Of a stretch of DNA of 36,154 nucleotides, positions 16,628 through 22,715 are shown piece by piece; within the stretch, counting starts at the first letter, position 1; each line of letters opens with the position of its first letter. The notes below the pieces were generated by a model. It searched no databases, was not told where the DNA came from, and saw nothing but the letters and a program-made list of their open reading frames with translations. A program made the position numbers and the translations under genes. Location of the stretch: NCBI GenBank assembly GCA_011390755.1, contig JAABRU010000058.1, forward strand, positions 1-36,154, read 5' to 3'. The DNA comes from Desulfobacteraceae bacterium (lineage in GTDB: Bacteria; Desulfobacterota; Desulfobacteria; Desulfobacterales; Desulfococcaceae).

Positions 16628-16756
16628 ACTGCTTTTTTGAAAAATCAGTTAACCGGTCAGATATACTGAAATATACAAATCCCCAATTATTTATTGTTTT
16701 AATATGGGTGATTCAACAAATTTGGCTCACTGCCCAAAATGAAATGATGTAACCCA

Positions 16757-19700
16757 ATGTCTCTCGTTAACGCCCAAAAATATCTTTTTTGGCCTGATCC
16801 GGAAGAAATATTAAGGCCTTCGGGATCGGGACCGAAGATTTTTGCAAAACTGGCAAAAGAAAAATTAGAGAGGAATATCAGCCGATTGTCGGATGGAAAA
16901 GGCATGAGAACAGGGATCATTTCTTCAAATCCATCCAAAGATTCAACAGAATCCCCCATAGCAATTATATGTGAATTCCCAAGACCTGTATCAGAAAAGA
17001 CCCTTATTGAAAGTCATCGGCTTGCATGGAATTTTTCCAGATCCCCCCTCTTAATTACAATAGAACCGCACTGTATCCGCGCATGGTCCTGCTGTGAAAG
17101 GCCGGAGCGGGCAGATACGGATATCAGCATTCAAAAGACAGAAATTGCCAAGGCCCGGTTTGATTTCCACACAGACAAATCTTTTTCTGCACAGGCAGCC
17201 GCCGGTTCGCTTCATTGGATAGAATTGGTTTCAGGAAATTTCTTCCGTAAATTCCCCACAAAATTTAAACGTGAAAACTGCGCTGACCATACCCTGCTGG
17301 AAAATCTGAGTTTTGTGAAGCAGAAATTGAATGAAAAGCAACTGGAAAATGATATATGCCATGATTTACTGGCCCGCGTCATGTTTATCCAGTTCCTTTT
17401 TGACAGAAAAGATTCCAACGGCAGGTCTGCACTGAACCGGGAGCGTCTGGAACGATTATATCAGAGCGGCATCCTGTCGGAAAAATATCATCATTTCTCT
17501 GAAATATTGAACAACCATAAAGACAGTTATGCGTTGTTTCGTCTGCTGAATGAAAAATTCAACGGAGATCTGTTTCCAGGAAAAGGAGAAACAGAAAATG
17601 ACAGGGAAGCAGAATGGCAAAATGAAATCAGACAGGTAAAACCGGAACATCTTACTATTCTGTCAGATTTTGTAAAAGGCGATTTAAAACTGGACAGCGG
17701 ACAGTATTCTCTTTGGCCCCTGTATTCCTTTGATGCAATTCCATTGGAATTCATCAGCAGTATTTATGAAGAGTTTGTAAAGAAAAAGCCGGGGGTGGTC
17801 TATACTCCGGGTTATCTTGCAGATTTTATCCTTGATGGTGTGCTGCCCTGGAACAGCAGTGAATGGGATATGAAAATTCTTGATCCTGCCTGTGGTTCCG
17901 GTATTTTTCTGGTAAAAGCCTTTCAACGCCTGATCCACCGAAAGAAACTGGCCAATTCCGGAGAAAAACTTAAGGCAGAGGAACTCAGGTCAATTCTGGA
18001 AAACAATCTGTTCGGAGTGGATATTGATCCCCATGCGGTGCGGGTTGCCTCTTTCAGTCTGTATCTTGCCATGTGTGATGAAATTGATCCGATTCACTAC
18101 TGGGACAGAGTTAAATTTCCACGACTTCGTGATAAAAGAATTGTCTGTGCAGATTTTTTTCAGGAAAACATTAAAGGTGTGCAGACAGAGGAAGATAAAG
18201 GCCAGTATGATCTGGTTATTGGGAATGCGCCATGGGGGAAGGACAGCATTACAGATTTTGCTAAAGCATGGGCAAAGGGTGACTGGTACTCAGACAATAA
18301 TGAGAAACAGATTTGGGATATCAAATATGGGGATATTGGACCTCTGTTTTTAGTAAAATCAGCTTTGCTGACCCCAAAAATTACTGGTCAGGTTTCAATG
18401 CTCCAGCCTGCCGGAAGCCTGATTTTTAATCAGGTCGATACAGCAAAAAATTTTCGTAAAAAATTATTTTCAAATTTTAATATTGAAGAAATTGTAAATC
18501 TTTCCGCGCTGGCTTATGGATTATTTAAAGATGCCCTTTCTCCGGCGTGTATCGTTACATTGTTAAATACAAATGAAAATTCACAACCTCTGCACTATAT
18601 CTGTCCGAAACCGGTTTGCACCAACGAAGATGAATACAGATTTACGATTATGCCTCAAGATATAAATGTTGTATATCCGTGGGAAGTGGAAAGTGACCCG
18701 TTGATATGGTCGGTTTTGATGTGGGGAAACAGAAGAGATTATACTTTTGTTAAAAATTTATCTGCTTATACAACAATAGCGCAGTTGACAGAAAATGGTG
18801 ATGTAAAAAAAAGGCAGGGCATTATTCGAGGTAACAGAAAAAAAAAGCAGGATATAATTTTAAATCGACGAATTTTTACAGCTAAAGAATTACCTCAAGA
18901 GCAGTTTCTGACAATTATTGCGGATGATCTTCCCCTAAATAATGATCCTTACACTGATTCTAAAGCTTCAACAGATTTTTCCGCCTTTGAACTGCCTCAG
19001 CTAATTCTTAAGCAGGCATGGAAAAAAAAGACCGGCAGATTTCAGGCTGCGATTGTTCATTTCAATTGTAATAAGACAGGCGGCATTCTTTGTTCAAAAA
19101 GTTATGTCAGTATCCATTCGGATGACAAAAATCGTTCACTTCTTGATGCAGCATGTCTGAGCTACAACAGTAAACTGGCGGTATATTACCTGCTGCTCAC
19201 AAGCGGACGTTTTGCCTCTTACCGGGCAGAAGTATATGTAAGTGATCTGCTGAAAGTCCCGATCCCCGAACCTCGCAATGATATATTGGACAATATCAGC
19301 ACCTATGATGATATTGATCATCGCATCCGGGAATTATTCGGATGTAAAGAAGCGGAATGGGTTCTGGTGGAAGACCTGTTTGATTATACCCTGCCGGATT
19401 TTAAAGGCAGTGCAAATTCTCCGGGACGCCGGGAAACCATCAGATATTCTGAAGGAACAACGGAACCTGATTTGACAGAGTATGCTGATTTTTTTATGAA
19501 AGTTTTGAAAGCCGGATTCGGACAGGAAAAAAAAATCTGCACCACCGTTTTTCATGACGCAGGCAAATATCAACTGCCGGTCCGCCTGATTGCAGTTCAC
19601 CTGGAATGGCCGGGGAATGAAAATATGCGGTTTGAATTCCTTGATTCTTATACCTTATCTGAGAAATTAAAAAAGATTAACGATAATTTCTGTATGAGAG

Positions 19701-19906
19701 ATGGAAAAGGAACCGGTGGTATTTTTTATCAGCGTATTGCCCGCGTATATGATACTGTTGAAACAGGAAATATGAAAATTCCAACGCTTTATCTCATAAA
19801 ACCGGATCAAAAGCGTTATTGGACACGTTCTATGGCCATGCATGATGCAGATGAAGTCGCCAAAGATATAATGCTTTGGCAACAAAAACAGAAATCGGTG
19901 ACCTGA
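16757..19906 (+). CDS. Class I N6-adenine DNA methyltransferase (Eco57I/PglX-like)
   Basis: 1049 aa. Residues 1-340 form an N-terminal region with no recognised nuclease signature. Then come motif X VYTPGYLADFILD (about 348-360), the AdoMet motif I LDPACGSGIFLVKAF (D376), LFGVDIDPHAVRVASFSLYL and the catalytic motif IV IGNAPWGK (N490), a variant of NPPW. The C-terminal half carries a likely target-recognition domain, with SDLLKVPIPEP near residue 835. It would methylate adenine in a specific asymmetric site, marking self DNA. Its codons are clearly more AT-rich than the ATPase and helicase genes. The next gene, a PD-(D/E)XK protein, begins 12 nt after the stop, so the two look like a restriction-modification pair embedded in the island. 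Confidence 0.85.
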   Translation: MSLVNAQKYLFWPDPEEILRPSGSGPKIFAKLAKEKLERNISRLSDGKGMRTGIISSNPSKDSTESPIAIICEFPRPVSEKTLIESHRLAWNFSRSPLLITIEPHCIRAWSCCERPERADTDISIQKTEIAKARFDFHTDKSFSAQAAAGSLHWIELVSGNFFRKFPTKFKRENCADHTLLENLSFVKQKLNEKQLENDICHDLLARVMFIQFLFDRKDSNGRSALNRERLERLYQSGILSEKYHHFSEILNNHKDSYALFRLLNEKFNGDLFPGKGETENDREAEWQNEIRQVKPEHLTILSDFVKGDLKLDSGQYSLWPLYSFDAIPLEFISSIYEEFVKKKPGVVYTPGYLADFILDGVLPWNSSEWDMKILDPACGSGIFLVKAFQRLIHRKKLANSGEKLKAEELRSILENNLFGVDIDPHAVRVASFSLYLAMCDEIDPIHYWDRVKFPRLRDKRIVCADFFQENIKGVQTEEDKGQYDLVIGNAPWGKDSITDFAKAWAKGDWYSDNNEKQIWDIKYGDIGPLFLVKSALLTPKITGQVSMLQPAGSLIFNQVDTAKNFRKKLFSNFNIEEIVNLSALAYGLFKDALSPACIVTLLNTNENSQPLHYICPKPVCTNEDEYRFTIMPQDINVVYPWEVESDPLIWSVLMWGNRRDYTFVKNLSAYTTIAQLTENGDVKKRQGIIRGNRKKKQDIILNRRIFTAKELPQEQFLTIIADDLPLNNDPYTDSKASTDFSAFELPQLILKQAWKKKTGRFQAAIVHFNCNKTGGILCSKSYVSIHSDDKNRSLLDAACLSYNSKLAVYYLLLTSGRFASYRAEVYVSDLLKVPIPEPRNDILDNISTYDDIDHRIRELFGCKEAEWVLVEDLFDYTLPDFKGSANSPGRRETIRYSEGTTEPDLTEYADFFMKVLKAGFGQEKKICTTVFHDAGKYQLPVRLIAVHLEWPGNENMRFEFLDSYTLSEKLKKINDNFCMRDGKGTGGIFYQRIARVYDTVETGNMKIPTLYLIKPDQKRYWTRSMAMHDADEVAKDIMLWQQKQKSVT

Positions 19907-19918
19907 TCGGAGTCTTTT

Positions 19919-20602
19919 GTGCACAGAGGATTGACAATCGGTGAATTGTGCTGGCCGGATACACCTGAATTTTGTTCCGCAGCGGAAAACTGGCACTCAG
20001 GTACATCATCTGTTCTTCTCGGTTTTGTGTGGAAGGCATACGAACTGCTTGGCGCAGAAGTTTTAGCGAAGATTGATATCTCTTTGGCAGAAGAACAGAT
20101 AGAAAGAAGTATTACACAATATCTGACACCAAGAATCCGTGAATATATGAGCGGTTTTGAACCTTTTTTTGTAGAACAGGGTGTTTATGAATTTGAAACG
20201 CGTCTTTCTCCATCTGCCCAGCCACCGTTATATGATATTGCTTTTATTCTCAGGGACAGCGAGAGAGTTATGTGGCCTTTGGAAGCAAAAGTGTTGAAAA
20301 CAGATAAGGCCACAAGTGAATATGTGAAAGAAATAAAAGAAAACTTTTTTACCTGCCGATATGCTCCTTTTTCAAGAGAAGGAGCAATGATCGGATATAT
20401 GCTGTCCGGAAAACCGGAACAGAGTTTTCTGAAAATCGCAAAAGAACTTCACACTGAATTGGTCAGCCATAGAGATTTTTCTGATCGTCCCCACAAAATT
20501 TCTTTTCACACCCGAATCGTTCCGAAAGGGAAAAAATATCCCTCAGAATTTTCCTGCCATCATTTGATTTTTCCCTTTCAATTGTTTTGGAATATCAGAT
20601 AA
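19919..20602 (+). CDS. PD-(D/E)XK nuclease-like protein paired with the methyltransferase
   Basis: 227 aa. It starts at GTG 19919 with GGAG seven bases upstream. The strand-turn-strand PPLYDIAFILRDSERVMWP LEAK is the hallmark: D106, then E122 and K124 in LEAK, matching D-(x)n-(E)xK of the PD-(D/E)XK superfamily. The surrounding fold is plausible: helix LAEEQIERSITQYLTPRI before the core and a C-terminal TRIVPKGKKYPSEF. No DNA-binding domain is visible, so specificity could come from the methyltransferase. It is AT-rich like its partner and 12 nt behind it. The alternative is a DUF of the same fold with no cleavage activity. Confidence 0.6.
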   Translation: MHRGLTIGELCWPDTPEFCSAAENWHSGTSSVLLGFVWKAYELLGAEVLAKIDISLAEEQIERSITQYLTPRIREYMSGFEPFFVEQGVYEFETRLSPSAQPPLYDIAFILRDSERVMWPLEAKVLKTDKATSEYVKEIKENFFTCRYAPFSREGAMIGYMLSGKPEQSFLKIAKELHTELVSHRDFSDRPHKISFHTRIVPKGKKYPSEFSCHHLIFPFQLFWNIR

Positions 20603-20667
20603 TATTTTAATTATCATTAGGTTACATTCAAAATTTCCGAAAACGATCAGAAATTTAGGAAGAAAAT

Positions 20668-20739
20668 ATGGGCAGAGGATCAAATCCGTCGAAGTATCAG
20701 ATTGCCACTCGTAAGGGATCATATCACCCGGCATTTTAA
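20668..20739 (+). CDS. Possible 23-aa small ORF
   Basis: ATG 20668 has a good ribosome site (AGGAAG, 5 nt spacing) and encodes MGRGSNPSKYQIATRKGSYH plus three residues before TAA. It is too short for family assignment. It lies at the junction between the AT-rich methyltransferase block and the GC-rich remnant at 20777, so it may be a fragment of an interrupted gene. Confidence 0.2.
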   Translation: MGRGSNPSKYQIATRKGSYHPAF

Positions 20740-20776
20740 TGCCTGGGTTGGAATCAGCATAAGTGTGTAATGTAAC

Positions 20777-21085
20777 ATGCCCTTTGAGAAAAACTGTTCC
20801 AAAAGCTGGCAGGGGAAACTCCGCATCCGCATGAACCATGACTACGACCAGGCGGCCTTTCTCATGGGTTCCTGCTTTGAGGGCAGCGGCATCAACACAT
20901 CCGACACCCTGAATAACCCGAATTTCATCCCCCGGAAATCCGTGGAAGACATCCTGGAATGGTTCAGCGACCACGGACATAATGCAGAAATCCGCAACGC
21001 GGCCATCCGTGCCCTCCGCCTCTACCGATCCTGGGAAGCCCGGCAGAAACAGGGACAGGAGCAGATGGGCCTGCCGATGGGGTAA
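20777..21085 (+). pseudogene. 102-codon C-terminal-like fragment, likely remnant of a lost core gene
   Basis: The frame encodes NHDYDQAAFLMGSCFEGSG, INTSDTLNNPNFIPRKSVED, then ILEWFSDHGHNAEIRNAAIR and RLYRSWEARQKQ. It reads like the helical C-terminus of a longer protein. There is no ribosome site at the first ATG and a stop lies two codons upstream. Its GC-rich codons match the ATPase/PglZ/helicase genes and differ sharply from the AT-rich genes on both sides. The ending reminds me of large DUF1156-type methyltransferases of PglZ-associated islands, but I cannot confirm this without a search. It may be what remains of the original methyltransferase. Confidence 0.4.
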
Positions 21086-21141
21086 AAATACCGGATGGGG
21101 GACTTGCGATGATTATCATCCGGTGATATGTTATTACAGAT

Positions 21142-21501
21142 ATGAAAAAGAAAATATATTCAGAAGAAGATTCTTCCCTGGAAACCCTGCTGGAACTTAA
21201 CGGAGAAATATTTCCAATGGATAACGGATATTGGACAAAAATCGAAGCCTATCCGGTTGAGCCGGATAAACATATACCGCACGGTATCCGATATTCACTG
21301 ACCCTGCACGACAAATACAACTATCGGATTTTAGGTTTTGACAATGCCCATGCATACAAACCGAAAAGAAAAAAATACGGAGCCCGCAAAGTCACATGGG
21401 ATCATAAACACAAGAATGAAAAAACTGAACCTTATGAATATGAATCTGCCAGTGAACTCTTAAAAGATTTCTGGTATGAAATTGAGCAGATTATCGCTTA
21501 G
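21142..21501 (+). CDS. tumE: TumE-family (DUF6516) toxin
   Basis: 119 aa. The family layout is visible: a short N-terminal segment, LNGEIFPMDNGYWTKIEAYPVE, then HGIRYSLTLHDKYNYRILGFDNAH and a basic stretch KPKRKKYGARKVTWDHKHK, ending in SASELLKDFWYEIEQII. TumE proteins are small toxins of a type II pair with a DNA-binding antitoxin; their biochemical target is not well established. The partner begins 21 nt downstream. ATG 21142 has only a weak ribosome site. Low GC relative to the helicase suggests recent transfer. Confidence 0.7.
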   Translation: MKKKIYSEEDSSLETLLELNGEIFPMDNGYWTKIEAYPVEPDKHIPHGIRYSLTLHDKYNYRILGFDNAHAYKPKRKKYGARKVTWDHKHKNEKTEPYEYESASELLKDFWYEIEQIIA

Positions 21502-21522
21502 AATCATAGCAAAAGGATAAAC

Positions 21523-21897
21523 ATGAAAAGAAAAACAGTAAAAATCGGAATAATATCCCGGCAGGGATATAAAAACCGAACCCTGGCCATTGCCAGAGGG
21601 GAATACAGACCTGCACCGAATGAACCCAAAATCTGGTTTGAATCCCTTCAGTCTGTTTCTCAGGTTCTCAGCAATGAAAATCAGGAATTATTAAAAATTA
21701 TCCTGGAACAAAATCCGGAATCAATCAAAGAACTGGAACAGGCAAGCGGAAGAAAGAGCAGCAATTTATCCCGCACATTAAAAATGATGGCCGGCTACGG
21801 CATTGTTGAACTGGAGAAATGCAGCAGAAGTGTCCGACCCATTGTAAAAGCGACCGATTTCAAAATTGAATTCGGCCTTACCACCCCTTTTTCCTGA
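21523..21897 (+). CDS. tumA: TumA-like winged-helix antitoxin
   Basis: 124 aa. Residues 45-115 form a MarR/HVO_A0114-type winged helix: LLKIILEQNPESIKELEQAS, then RKSSNLSRTLKMMAGYGIVE (recognition helix and wing) and a C-terminal VKATDFKIEF strand. It binds the toxin and represses the operon (family knowledge). It follows tumE after 21 nt with AAAGGA before its ATG. Its last codons (stop 21895-21897) lie in the first copy of a 45-bp direct repeat. Confidence 0.72.
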   Translation: MKRKTVKIGIISRQGYKNRTLAIARGEYRPAPNEPKIWFESLQSVSQVLSNENQELLKIILEQNPESIKELEQASGRKSSNLSRTLKMMAGYGIVELEKCSRSVRPIVKATDFKIEFGLTTPFS

Positions 21898-21934
21898 CCT
21901 CAGGAGCTTCCCATGAACACCATCAGCAACCGTA
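21890..21934 (+). repeat. 45-bp direct repeat, copy 1
   Basis: TTTCCTGACCTCAGGAG...AGCAACCGTA is repeated at 22171-22215 with two mismatches. Copy 2 is the ribosome site and first codons of the 173-aa gene. Copy 1 therefore carries a duplicated start region (ATG at 21913) that now leads straight into the Phd-like antitoxin gene. Confidence 0.85.
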
Positions 21935-21945
21935 GGAGGAAAAAT

Positions 21946-22197
21946 ATGAATTCCGTACCATTGCCTGAATTCGAGGCCAATTGCCATTTTTTTCTGGAAC
22001 AGGTGAATAAAAGTGGCAAACCACTGATTCTGTTGAAAAATGGAAGCCCATTTACCCGCATACTGCCCTGCTCCCCTCCGAAAAAAACTTTGTTCGGTAT
22101 GCACAAGAATGAAATAAAGATTCATGGGGATATTGTTTCTCCGATGGATGTGGAATGGGATGTCCTCAAATTTCCTGACCTCAGGAGTTTCCCATGA
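21946..22197 (+). CDS. Phd/YefM-like antitoxin
   Basis: 83 aa from ATG 21946, which has a textbook AGGAGGA site; an ATG 33 nt upstream belongs to the duplicated start of another gene. The N-terminus PLPEFEANCHFFLEQVNKSG then KPLILLKNGSPFTRILP is the Phd fold: a short DNA-binding half with a hinge where Phd usually has a (P/V)xV(I/L)xxxG strand. The C-terminal half (toxin wrapping) is acidic: IKIHGDIVSPMDVEWD. No Doc, YoeB or PIN toxin adjoins it, so it is solitary or defends against toxins in trans. Its TGA overlaps the next ATG (ATGA). The gene lies exactly between two 45-bp direct repeats. Confidence 0.65.
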   Translation: MNSVPLPEFEANCHFFLEQVNKSGKPLILLKNGSPFTRILPCSPPKKTLFGMHKNEIKIHGDIVSPMDVEWDVLKFPDLRSFP

Positions 22198-22215
22198 ACA
22201 TCATCAGCAACCGTA
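22171..22215 (+). repeat. 45-bp direct repeat, copy 2
   Basis: Second copy of the repeat at 21890-21934. It includes the end of the Phd-like gene and the ribosome site (TCAGGAG) plus first codons of the 173-aa gene. The unit-to-unit distance is 281 bp. Confidence 0.85.
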
Positions 22216-22715
22216 CCTGGACCCGCAAAGGATTCTCCCTTTTATGGGATGTGCAGGCACTTTTTTCCATTGCCGAACCTTCGGGCGTAATTTCCATGCG
22301 TCAGTTCTTTTCCATGCCCGGACAGTGGCCGGACGATCTCCCGGCTGCGGAAGGGGATGCCCTGATCGTGGCCGGGCTGGAAGGCTGTCTGGACATTCTT
22401 TCTGAAAAGGATGCGGTTCTTTGGATGGAAACAGACCTGAAACACTGCATCCTTTCCTTTCAGGATGAATATGAAGGGGATGCGGCCCTGATTTTCTGGC
22501 TGCCCGGCGGAAAATACCGGATTATCCCCAATATCGCGGCCCAGACCTATCATTGGAAATGCACAGCCCCGGACAGAGACCGTCACCTCCCCATCGGCAG
22601 AAACCTGTGGGCCGGTGCGGAAAACGAAGTGTACCGCATTCTCCAATCCCAAGAAAACAACCCGGACCCGGACGGCCCGGCCTGGGCCGGATTATACCAT
22701 CCGAGGGTGTCGTGA
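22194..22715 (+). CDS. Hypothetical protein (173 aa) coupled to the helicase
   Basis: I do not recognise this family. It is soluble, Trp-rich and acidic, with no P-loop or cysteine cluster. Segments such as FWLPGGKYRIIPNIAAQ (about 100-116), TYHWKCTAPDRDRHLPIGR and LWAGAENEVYRILQS look like a conserved core. ATG 22194 follows TCAGGAG; the TGA overlaps the helicase ATG (TGATG), so its product is made with the helicase and is probably a partner. GC-rich codons place it in the original island core. It occupies the position where small accessory factors such as BrxF occur in some BREX loci, but lacks BrxF's ATPase motif. Confidence 0.65.
   Translation: MNIISNRTWTRKGFSLLWDVQALFSIAEPSGVISMRQFFSMPGQWPDDLPAAEGDALIVAGLEGCLDILSEKDAVLWMETDLKHCILSFQDEYEGDAALIFWLPGGKYRIIPNIAAQTYHWKCTAPDRDRHLPIGRNLWAGAENEVYRILQSQENNPDPDGPAWAGLYHPRVS

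Noticed and set aside
22553..22714. Upstream extension of the helicase frame by 54 codons
   Set aside because: The extension overlaps the 173-aa gene in another frame and is Pro/Arg-rich; ATG 22715 with a TGATG overlap and a conserved-looking N-terminus is better.
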